The notes beneath the pieces were generated by a model, which ran no database searches, was not told the DNA's origin, and saw only the letters and a program-made list of their open reading frames with translations. Shown piece after piece: positions 57,163 through 63,355 of a stretch of 64,000 nucleotides of DNA. Made by a program: the position numbers and the translations under genes. The DNA is taken from NCBI GenBank assembly GCA_024400115.1, contig JAKSNF010000004.1, positions 79,789 through 143,788 of the forward strand, read 5' to 3'. Numbering within the stretch: the stretch's first letter is position 1; every line of letters starts with the position of its first letter. Origin of the DNA: Paludibacteraceae bacterium (GTDB lineage: Bacteria > Bacteroidota > Bacteroidia > Bacteroidales > Paludibacteraceae).

Positions 57163-57432
57163 ATATATAAAGATAATACTACTATCTCGGAATTTTTTGG
57201 AATTAAAATTACGATGCGGTTTTTAGATCATAATCCTCCGCATTTTCACGCTAAATATCAAAAAGGACAAGTTCTTATTGACATAGAGGGCGGAAACGTT
57301 ACCGGAGAAATGTCTGAGCGCGCTTTGCGTATGGTATTTGAATGGATGGACTTGCATCGGGATGAGTTGCGCAAAGCATGGGAAGATGCGTCCAATGGTA
57401 TTGACCCCAAACCTATAGAACCTTTAAAATAA
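57163..57432 (+). CDS. DUF4160 protein, apparently without a standard start codon
   Basis: The first ATG in frame is at 57214 (MRFLDHNPPHFHAKYQ, 72 aa). Upstream codons 57163-57213 read TTISEFFGIKIT before that Met, the conserved N-terminus of DUF4160 proteins, yet contain no ATG, GTG or TTG; an in-frame stop precedes them. Either the start codon was lost, or a non-standard codon (ATA/ATT) or the ATG at 57214 is used. DUF4160 with DUF2442 is a recurring two-gene pair suspected to be toxin-antitoxin-like. Confidence 0.7.
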   Translation: MYKDNTTISEFFGIKITMRFLDHNPPHFHAKYQKGQVLIDIEGGNVTGEMSERALRMVFEWMDLHRDELRKAWEDASNGIDPKPIEPLK

Positions 57433-57439
57433 TTGAACT

Positions 57440-57682
57440 ATGAATTGGAAAGAGATTATTGAAGCTAAGTATTTAGGTAATTATAACATAGAAGTTACCT
57501 TTAACGATGGAGTAAAGCGACAAATGGATTTTACGGATATTATCAACAAATATCCTGCTTTTGCTCGTTTAAAAGACATCACGATTTTCCGCCAATTTAA
57601 TTTGACCGATACTTTAGAATGGTTAAATGGAGCAATTGATATCGCTCCAGAGTATATTTACGAGCACGGATGTGCTGCATAA
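57440..57682 (+). CDS. DUF2442 protein
   Basis: 80 aa. NYNIEVTFNDGVKRQMDFTD and the ending LEWLNGAIDIAPEYIYEHG fit DUF2442. Partner of the DUF4160 gene 7 bp upstream. The pair lies between two copies of a 60-bp repeat. Confidence 0.88.
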   Translation: MNWKEIIEAKYLGNYNIEVTFNDGVKRQMDFTDIINKYPAFARLKDITIFRQFNLTDTLEWLNGAIDIAPEYIYEHGCAA

Positions 57683-57692
57683 CCCCACACCC

Positions 57693-57768
57693 CGCCTATG
57701 ATTGACCGGCAGCGGTTATAAAAGATATTTGTCTGCGGAGGCTATCCGCCGTCACCCACTGACGTTAA
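57693..57768 (+). repeat. Structured module, copy 2
   Basis: CGCCTATGATTGACCG, hairpin ACCG-GCAG-CGGT, stem GCGGA-GGCTA-TCCGC and CGTCACCCACTGACG then TTAA. Shares all stems with 35314-35406 but lacks the long inner hairpin of copy 1. Here it lies upstream of the promoter of RNA 2, not inside the RNA. Confidence 0.7.
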
Positions 57769-57772
57769 TGAG

Positions 57773-57832
57773 GAAAAAACACTTCTAAATGCGTTTTTCT
57801 TGTCAATTCGGCAGAAAAATGCATTTTTATTT
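57773..57832. repeat. 60-bp direct repeat, copy 2
   Basis: 58/60 identical to 57057-57116. It again leads directly into a promoter (57830-57861). Confidence 0.85.
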
Positions 57833-57861
57833 GCATATATCAAAAAATAGTTGTAATTTTG
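57830..57861 (+). promoter_or_regulatory. Promoter of structured RNA 2
   Basis: TTTG (57830-57833), 20-nt spacer, TAATTTTG (57854-57861). Confidence 0.75.
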
Positions 57862-57866
57862 CAGCC

Positions 57867-58147
57867 GTAATTCCACGCCGGAGGGATATGTCTCTCAAAA
57901 TCGGGTGGTATTGCAGACATATAAGAGCGTTTATTGACGCTTGTTTTGGAATATCGAAAATCTAGCACATTTTTAACAAGCCCAAGACAAGATGGATTTA
58001 AATGTCCTCTGGGGATGTTTATACTATGACGCGTTCTGCGTTAGTATAACATATACCGGCGTGGACGTTATTGTTTATTCTTTGTTTGTAAGGTTTTGCT
58101 AGAGCCTCGATATTGAGGAATAAGCGTGAATAAAGTTCACGCTTTCT
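57867..58147 (+). ncRNA. Structured RNA 2 (same fold as RNA at 35.3 kb)
   Basis: No gene between promoter and terminator. Pairings: ATATGTCT (57886-57893) with AGACATAT (57915-57922); AGCGT/ACGCT hairpin (57926-57941); AATATCGA (57950-57957) with TCGATATT (58107-58114); TCTAGCA (57961-57967) with TGCTAGA (58097-58103), leaving AAA/GCC; TTATACTA/TAGTATAA inside. CCACGCCGG (57873-57881) can also pair with CCGGCGTGG (58056-58064), which would make a pseudoknot. Stems match RNA 1 in place but not in sequence. Confidence 0.65.
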
Positions 58148-58153
58148 TTGTTG
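58122..58153 (+). terminator. Intrinsic terminator of structured RNA 2
   Basis: AAGCGTGAA / TTCACGCTT with a 5-nt loop, then TCTTTGTTGT. The next gene starts 10 nt later. Confidence 0.8.
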
Positions 58154-58163
58154 TAATAGTTAT

Positions 58164-58466
58164 ATGAGAAACAAAAATATTATATTAATCTGTTTAGCAT
58201 GTCTCTTAGGACAATATGGTTTTTCCATTCCTCCAAAGAATAAAGCATCAAACCGAACCATAGATACTACCATTACGGTTGACAAAAAAGAGAGGAAGAT
58301 ATCTATTGGAAAATTATTTACAAAGGCATTTACTTTGGTCAAACCAAATAGGAATAATAAATATCGACAGCGTAAATTTGATAGAATAATTCAACGATAT
58401 GAATTAGAAAAAGACACAACTTTAACAAAGCAAGAACAAATACAACAGTTATTAAATAATTTTTAA
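58164..58466 (+). CDS. Small secreted basic protein
   Basis: 100 aa with a signal peptide (IILICLACLLGQYGFS). The mature part is strongly basic (FTLVKPNRNNKYRQRKFDRI). No family recognised. First gene of a four-gene group with a VanZ-like protein, a cysteine-rich peptide and a MauE-thioredoxin protein; base composition is more A/T-rich than the flanking housekeeping genes. Confidence 0.7.
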   Translation: MRNKNIILICLACLLGQYGFSIPPKNKASNRTIDTTITVDKKERKISIGKLFTKAFTLVKPNRNNKYRQRKFDRIIQRYELEKDTTLTKQEQIQQLLNNF

Positions 58467-58475
58467 ATTCTCCTA

Positions 58476-58868
58476 ATGTCTAGAATTAAGACCTCAATAT
58501 TATCTTTTTTATTACTTTTTCTAGGGGCATGCATTTATGCCTTCTTTAGGGAAAACATTGTCTTTCTTAATTTAATACAAGATCCTTTTATTCCATATAA
58601 AGTATTAAATGGTGATTCCATCTCATTTTATATTATCCGGTACTGCTTGCCAGATGCCTTATGGTACGGTGCTTTACTTTTAATTCAGCACAAATTTCTC
58701 ACTAACAATATTGTAAGTAAAATTTGTCTTTATGTATCAATTATTCTCCCTTTTTTCATCGAAACTTTACAATATCTCCACATACTATCAGGCACTTTTG
58801 ATTGCCTTGATATTTTATCATATTTATTAACTCTAATTCTGTTTTTATGTTTTCAAAAAAAAATTTAA
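58476..58868 (+). CDS. VanZ-like membrane protein
   Basis: 130 aa with four hydrophobic helices. ILPFFIETLQYLHILSGTFD followed by CLDILSYLL matches the VanZ-like pattern (E-x-x-Q...F-D-x-x-D). Such proteins are often found next to peptide or teicoplanin-resistance genes; role here unknown. Overlaps the cysteine-rich peptide gene by 22 bp. Confidence 0.7.
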   Translation: MSRIKTSILSFLLLFLGACIYAFFRENIVFLNLIQDPFIPYKVLNGDSISFYIIRYCLPDALWYGALLLIQHKFLTNNIVSKICLYVSIILPFFIETLQYLHILSGTFDCLDILSYLLTLILFLCFQKKI

Positions 58869-59113
58869 TTGTAGCAACACAAGTTATTGTACTTGGAGTA
58901 TTTGTGCTATTAGCAGCCGGAAGTGGATCTGAACAAGCGGCTGTTGCCACTCGTGCCGCACTCGGCGGATTAGAAGGTGCAGAATGTGGTTCAAATGGTT
59001 TTTATCCTGTTAGTTCTGCCAGTTCAGAGAGTGAATGTTCTAGCATTTGTGCCAAAAAAGGCTATAGTGCTTATTGCTATGGTCGTGGTTCTAATACCTG
59101 TTTTTGTCAATAA
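58847..59113 (+). CDS. Secreted six-cysteine peptide with CS-alpha-beta (defensin-like) spacing
   Basis: 88 aa. N-terminal hydrophobic leader (LIVATQVIVLGVFVLLAAGS), then a spacer ending RAALGG-LEGAE, reminiscent of a double-glycine or NVEALA-type leader. The mature part has six cysteines: C-x16-C-x3-C-x8-C-x7-C-x-C (ECGSN..., ECSSIC, AYCYG, TCFCQ). CxxxC followed by CxC is the defensin/scorpion-toxin framework. The adjacent gene encodes a thioredoxin-fold protein that could form the disulfides. Antimicrobial or toxin role is inference. Confidence 0.75.
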   Translation: MFSKKNLIVATQVIVLGVFVLLAAGSGSEQAAVATRAALGGLEGAECGSNGFYPVSSASSESECSSICAKKGYSAYCYGRGSNTCFCQ

Positions 59114-59134
59114 TCAATAATAAAATGTGACAGA

Positions 59135-60019
59135 ATGATCTGGAAACAAAAATCTATTTCGATTTTCTTAGGACTGATTTTTCTACTTTCTGGAGTAGGA
59201 AAGATGCTTAATGTAATTCTATTTCAAGATTTAATTAATCAATTAGGAATTGCGGGGCTTCATCTATTGGCTCCATTAATTATATGGATAGAATTAGTTC
59301 TTGCATTTACCTTATGTTTCCAGATTCATTTAAAACAAGTATCTTTGGCTTCCATTATTTTGCTTATTATTTTTACGGGAGTCTATACTTTTGGATATGT
59401 GGTTAAAGGTGTTACGGATTGTGGGTGTTTTGGTTCATTTACGTTATTTACGACATCACCAATGTTTGTTTATGTTCGTAATATTAGTATGATAATTGCA
59501 GCAAATTATCTCTATTTTTCAAAATACCAACTAAAATCAAATAAATCAAAATGGATTAAAATTGTGGCAATTATATTTGCAGTGACAATAGCATTTATAA
59601 CAGGCATCAGTTTTCATCCTTTCGCTTTCACGCATCAAGAACACCCATGGAAAGATAAAACAATAACCGAATTAAATTTACCTTCAGATTCTACAGGTTC
59701 TCAAAATCAATTGTATTTTTTCTACACATTTTCATGTCCGCATTGTTTAAATTCAATTGAGAACATTCTTGCTACCCAAAGATATGGTATTGTTGACACA
59801 ATTAAAGCTTTTGCCATAAGTGACGATATTTCAGCAACAGACTCAATACGGAAGGTTTGGGAAATTCGATATCCTAACCTCAAAACGTCTATAATATCAT
59901 CCAAAACTTATGCAGAAATAAATGCCTTTCCAACAACACTCATTGTTAAACACGATAGCATTGTTAATGTATGGATAGGAGAAGTTCCTTCCCCATATAC
60001 AATAGCTATTCAAAATTAA
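59135..60019 (+). CDS. MauE/DoxX-like membrane protein fused to CPHC thioredoxin domain
   Basis: 294 aa. Residues 1-~155: four membrane helices with FLLSGVGKMLNVILFQD and the paired cysteines TDCGCFGSF, as in MauE-type redox proteins. Residues ~165-294: periplasmic thioredoxin fold with SCPHCLN (CPHC as in DsbA) and the cis-proline loop AFPTTLIVK. Together they form a plausible disulfide-exchange unit. Placed 22 bp after the cysteine-rich peptide. Confidence 0.82.
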   Translation: MIWKQKSISIFLGLIFLLSGVGKMLNVILFQDLINQLGIAGLHLLAPLIIWIELVLAFTLCFQIHLKQVSLASIILLIIFTGVYTFGYVVKGVTDCGCFGSFTLFTTSPMFVYVRNISMIIAANYLYFSKYQLKSNKSKWIKIVAIIFAVTIAFITGISFHPFAFTHQEHPWKDKTITELNLPSDSTGSQNQLYFFYTFSCPHCLNSIENILATQRYGIVDTIKAFAISDDISATDSIRKVWEIRYPNLKTSIISSKTYAEINAFPTTLIVKHDSIVNVWIGEVPSPYTIAIQN

Positions 60020-60035
60020 AATTCAAACATTAAAA

Positions 60036-60079
60036 CCGATGCTCAATGGGATATAAGTGAGCAAAAACATTATGAAAAA
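60036..60079 (+). repeat. 44-nt gene-start repeat, copy 1
   Basis: CCGATGCTCAATGGGATATA and on to the ATGAAAAA of the next gene. One mismatch against 60669-60712. Confidence 0.75.
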
Positions 60080-60641
60080 AATTATTATTGTATTATTGTC
60101 TTTTATGGCAGTATCTTTAGGTTTTGCGGGAACACAATGTAAAATCAGCGGTGCATCTGATGGGAGCACTTGTACAATTACCGATGTGAGTTATTCTGAA
60201 AATATTGTAACTGTAATTGTTTCTAATGACAGCGAAACACTTGATGCAAACTGCACCGTATCTGTTGAAGTTAAAGTTAAAGTAGGAAACAAAGCTCAAC
60301 AATCAACATTCTCAAGTCCTTTTGCTAAGCGATGCCAACATCAAAGCGAGACTCAATTTAAGATAGATTGCAAAAATCCTATTGTCGAAGTGATTAGTGC
60401 AGATATTACAGGTTCTAAATGTGTAGCAGAATTACATAAACATGATTCACACGAGTACGAAGGCATTTCTATTGCTGGTATTCGAATCACACGTTGGGTG
60501 ACTTGCGACCATTGCAATGGTAAGGGAGAGATTTGTATTACAAAAAAATGCTATGGTTGTCCGGGAGGAACTGAGACAAAATGTGTAACTTGCTCTAAAT
60601 GTAATGGTACAGGAAGAATCCAAGAAACCGTCAACAACTAA
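60072..60641 (+). CDS. Secreted protein with DnaJ-type CxxCxGxG zinc module
   Basis: From the ATG at 60072, 189 aa (a GTG five codons earlier is possible). Signal peptide IIIVLLSFMAVSLGFAG. The last ~50 residues are VTCDHCNGKGEI, CYGCPGG, CVTCSKCNGTGR, a DnaJ-type zinc-finger arrangement unusual outside the cytoplasm. The middle is beta-rich with additional cysteines. Function unknown; in the Cys-rich cluster. Confidence 0.7.
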   Translation: MKKIIIVLLSFMAVSLGFAGTQCKISGASDGSTCTITDVSYSENIVTVIVSNDSETLDANCTVSVEVKVKVGNKAQQSTFSSPFAKRCQHQSETQFKIDCKNPIVEVISADITGSKCVAELHKHDSHEYEGISIAGIRITRWVTCDHCNGKGEICITKKCYGCPGGTETKCVTCSKCNGTGRIQETVNN

Positions 60642-60668
60642 AATTAAACAAAATAGAAACATTTAACC

Positions 60669-60712
60669 CCGATGCTCGATGGGATATAAGTGAGCAAAAA
60701 CATTATGAAAAA
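60669..60712 (+). repeat. 44-nt gene-start repeat, copy 2
   Basis: CCGATGCTCGATGGGATATA and on into the start codon region of the next gene. Confidence 0.75.
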
Positions 60713-61013
60713 GGTAATATCTTTAATTAGTATGTTAATTTGCGTTGGAACCCTTGCTTTTGCATATCCACGCGGTTGTTTTGAAGGGTCTACTCGTTAC
60801 GATCGAGATAGGTGTGCCATTGCAATTTCAGGGAACGAATTATGCGTAATGTCGAAAGACGGATCGGTTTTAACTCGTTGGACAATTATTGATGATGATG
60901 GATCAATGATGACGGTAAAAGCAGCAACTGGCGTAGTGCAAACAGTTCCTTATGGTGTCGAAGATGGTACATCGTACATTATTTGGCATGGTTCAGTATA
61001 TACCGCATACTAA
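60705..61013 (+). CDS. Small secreted protein
   Basis: From the ATG at 60705, 102 aa with signal peptide (VISLISMLICVGTLAFAYP). The mature part has three cysteines (RGCFEGS, DRCAIAI, ELCVMS) and is beta-rich. No family recognised. Shares a 44-nt start region with the gene upstream and is followed by a terminator. Confidence 0.65.
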   Translation: MKKVISLISMLICVGTLAFAYPRGCFEGSTRYDRDRCAIAISGNELCVMSKDGSVLTRWTIIDDDGSMMTVKAATGVVQTVPYGVEDGTSYIIWHGSVYTAY

Positions 61014-61030
61014 TCCTTAAATCAAATTAC

Positions 61031-61060
61031 AAAAAAGCAGCCTTAAAAGGTTGCTTTTTT
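61031..61060 (+). terminator. Intrinsic terminator after the secreted-protein cluster
   Basis: AAAAAAGCAGCC / GGTTGCTTTTTT with a 6-nt loop. Confidence 0.8.
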
Positions 61061-61356
61061 GTAACCTCCTGACTTTTCCAAAATATGGTAGATAATTTTT
61101 AATTGATTTATACTAAAAGACTATACACTTTCCTAAAAAAGTTGACATCGTCCTATTTTGTAAAAACCCCTTGGCGGAATTGGTGGTTTTGCCGGTTTGC
61201 CCCTTTCGCGAACAACTATTTCTGTCCGTGAAAATTCAGAGCAAAATTGTAACCTGCTGAATTACAATCTAATAACACATCGAACATAGACTGAGGATTT
61301 GAGGGTTCGTTAGGGTTGTCTTATCCTGAAATAAGTAGACACAATAAAAGTCTACT

Positions 61357-61746
61357 ATGACCGATAAAAGACAATTAAAAAGTAAATTTACAATGGAAGA
61401 GCGTATTAAGATTGCTCAAGAGTTTGTAAGTAGTAATTTATCAGCTCGTGAATTGAACGAGAAGTATGGAATCCGTGGCAAAAATGTTATTCCAACGTGG
61501 CGTGACAGGTATTTATTGGGCAAATATTATTTGCACAAGTCAAAAAAAAGTAGTACCTTTGCAGGCGAAATCAAAACTGGAATAGTTATGAATGACCCTG
61601 AACGCCAACAATTAGTGAGTCAGATTGCCGAATTGGAGAGGCTTCTCCAGAAGGAGCAAATGAAGAATCTCGCGCTGAACACGTTGATAGACGTAGCGGA
61701 AGAACAGGGCATCCAGATACGAAAAAAATCTGGGGCCAAGCAGTAG
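61357..61746 (+). CDS. IS3-family transposase OrfA
   Basis: 129 aa: N-terminal helix-turn-helix (FTMEERIKIAQEFVSSNLSA, REL NEKYGI region) and C-terminal leucine-zipper segment (LVSQIAELERLLQKEQMKN). A -1 frameshift at AAAAAAA (61722-61728) would join it to OrfB. Between the two domains, codons for KKSSTFAG overlap a perfect promoter (61530-61561). Confidence 0.88.
   Translation: MTDKRQLKSKFTMEERIKIAQEFVSSNLSARELNEKYGIRGKNVIPTWRDRYLLGKYYLHKSKKSSTFAGEIKTGIVMNDPERQQLVSQIAELERLLQKEQMKNLALNTLIDVAEEQGIQIRKKSGAKQ
61530..61561 (+). promoter_or_regulatory. Consensus promoter inside orfA
   Basis: TTTG (61530-61533), 20-nt spacer, TACCTTTG (61554-61561). Differs at two positions from the tRNA-Gln/rplY promoter at 63121-63152. 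An in-frame ATG follows at 61588. Confidence 0.6.
61722..61728 (+). other. Programmed -1 frameshift site (A AAA AAA)
   Basis: Seven A phased A-AAA-AAA relative to orfA. After slipping, reading continues ATC TGG GGC (IWGQAVERLCEQ), the OrfB N-terminus. OrfA terminates 18 nt further without slippage. Confidence 0.8.
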
Positions 61747-62666
61747 AGAGATTATGCGAGCAGCAAGGTCTGTCCATCGCCGCTGCTTGTGAACTGTTTG
61801 GCCATTGTAGACAGGCCTATTACCAACAACGCGACCGTAATGCGGACTATCTGTCTCGCGAGCGCGCCATTATAGCAATGGCTACTGCTATTAGAGAGGA
61901 AGATAGTGGCATTGGCAGATATAAATTATGGCTCATGATTCGAGATGCTTATCAGCCGGAATGGATGCCTGGTAGAGATGCTTTCTTTAGGATAATGGAT
62001 AGCCACGGCATGACCCTCAAGCGTCCTCGTCCGCGCCACACAACGAACTCTAACCACCGATACCATCGGTATAAGAACCTTGTCGCAGGAATGCAGTTAA
62101 CACGCCCTAATCAATTATGGGTTAGTGATATAACGTACATTGACATAGCGAATGATAGTAACTATCTGCACCTTGTAACGGATGCCTACTCGCGTAAGAT
62201 AATAGGCTGGTGTTTAGCTGATTCTCTTAGTGCAAGACATACCTTAGAGGCATTGAGGATGGCGATTGCTCAAACCGGTCAAGACGACTTAAGCGGGCTA
62301 ATACACCATTCTGACAGAGGCATCCAATACTGCTGTAATGCTTATGTAGATGAGCTAATGGCACATAATATAAGTATTAGTATGACAGAGGATTATAAAC
62401 CTACTGATAATGCGATTGCAGAGCGAGTAAATGGTATTATAAAACAGGAACTTATTTATCGTAGAAAGCAGTTTAGCACCTACGAAGAAGCTTATGAGGC
62501 AATAGATAAGTTTATTACCTTTTATAATGATAGCCGTCCACACATGAGCATTGGATATCAAACTCCTACAATAGCTCATCAACAAGAGGGTAAACAACAA
62601 CGTCATTGGAAGGGTTACTATGAGAGGTGTCAACAAAAGCAGTTTGATAACTGTCAACAAAAATAG
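61728..62666 (+). CDS. IS3-family transposase OrfB (made as OrfAB)
   Basis: Reading from the slip site gives IWGQAVERLCEQQGLSIAAA, ELFGHCRQAYYQQ and the integrase core. DDE residues are visible: Asp in WVSDITYIDIAND, Asp in IHHSDRGIQYCC, Glu in DNAIAERVNGIIKQE. No ATG occurs before 61878, consistent with translation by frameshift. Full length (about 312 aa). Confidence 0.9.
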   Translation: MWGQAVERLCEQQGLSIAAACELFGHCRQAYYQQRDRNADYLSRERAIIAMATAIREEDSGIGRYKLWLMIRDAYQPEWMPGRDAFFRIMDSHGMTLKRPRPRHTTNSNHRYHRYKNLVAGMQLTRPNQLWVSDITYIDIANDSNYLHLVTDAYSRKIIGWCLADSLSARHTLEALRMAIAQTGQDDLSGLIHHSDRGIQYCCNAYVDELMAHNISISMTEDYKPTDNAIAERVNGIIKQELIYRRKQFSTYEEAYEAIDKFITFYNDSRPHMSIGYQTPTIAHQQEGKQQRHWKGYYERCQQKQFDNCQQK

Positions 62667-62769
62667 GACGATGTCTACTTTTTTAGGAAAGTGTCAACTA
62701 ACTTAGGAAAGTGTCTAGTCTTTTAGTATAAATCAATTAAAAACTGTCTACCTTATTTAGGAAAAGTCA

Positions 62770-63120
62770 GGTTGAAGGCAGAAACCCTCAACTCCCCTCG
62801 CCCTATGTTAAACCCGCTCGCGACACAGAACGGACATCCCTCGCGTCCTCCTTGCAAGGCTCTGCAAAAACCCGATAAAAACCCGATTTTGGAACAGAGC
62901 GATAGTACTGCTTGTAGCGTGTCTTCGGTATGACTGTACCGAACCTCGCCGAAGGATCACGGAAGGGTCACCGAACGGTTGCCGAACGGTTGCCGAACGG
63001 TTAGGGGAGGATAAGATAAATATCTATATCAAAATCGACATAATCCAAACAGGGTATTTCCCTTAAAATGACACATAAATCGTGCAAATAGCAGAAAAAA
63101 GCATTTTTTTTACAAAAATA
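62770..63120. other. Gene-free region before tRNA-Gln
   Basis: No supportable gene. Contains tandem TGCCGAACGGT units (62970-63000) and copy 2 of a 23-bp repeat (62993-63015) shared with 37193-37215. Confidence 0.6.
62993..63015. repeat. 23-bp intergenic repeat, copy 2
   Basis: CCGAACGGTTAGGGGAGG followed by ATAAG, identical to copy 1; ~105 bp upstream of a promoter. Confidence 0.7.
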
Positions 63121-63152
63121 TTTGCACATGTCAAAAAAAAGCAGTACCTTTG
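63121..63152 (+). promoter_or_regulatory. Promoter of tRNA-Gln / rplY
   Basis: TTTG (63121-63124), 20-nt spacer, TACCTTTG (63145-63152). Confidence 0.75.
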
Positions 63153-63198
63153 CACCCGCTTTTGGAAGAAAGGGCATTTCGGAGCCCCCGAAAAGCAC

Positions 63199-63269
63199 TG
63201 CCTAATCGTATATCGGTAGTACATCAGATTTTGGTTCTGAGGGGCGAGGTTCGACTCCTCGTTAGGCAA
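63199..63269 (+). tRNA. tRNA-Gln (TTG)
   Basis: Cloverleaf by eye: acceptor TGCCTAA/TTAGGCA, D-stem GTAT/GTAC, anticodon stem TCAGA/TCTGA with loop TTTTGGT (anticodon TTG at 63231-63233), T-stem CGAGG/CCTCG with TTCGACT. No encoded CCA. A U1-A72 first pair fits tRNA-Gln. Confidence 0.95.
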
Positions 63270-63270
63270 C

Positions 63271-63293
63271 AAAGGCGACGGAAAGTCGCCTTT
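63271..63293 (+). terminator. Hairpin between tRNA-Gln and rplY
   Basis: AAAGGCGAC / GTCGCCTTT with GGAAA loop; followed by ATTG rather than a T-run, so it may be a processing or attenuation structure. A second hairpin GTGAGT/ACTCAC lies at 63297-63312. Confidence 0.5.
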
Positions 63294-63355
63294 ATTGTGA
63301 GTAAAGACTCACGGTGTAATGGTATTAATCAGAGTAACACAAAAAAACAAACACA

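Larger units (their letters stand above)
61070..62769 (+). mobile_element. IS3-family insertion sequence, apparently intact
   Basis: About 1.7 kb from TGACTTTTCC to GGAAAAGTCA. The terminal inverted repeats extend ~70 bp with few changes (shared AATTGATTTATACTAAAAGA). The right end carries an additional tandem ~25-bp copy of the TTGACACTTTCCTAA motif. OrfA/OrfB overlap and a slippery A7 are typical of IS3. I see no clear target-site duplication in the flanks. Confidence 0.85.

Noticed and set aside
61878..62666. OrfB as an independent gene starting at the ATG at 61878
   Set aside because: The conserved IS3 OrfB N-terminus is encoded upstream in the same frame without any ATG and joins orfA at a slippery A7.
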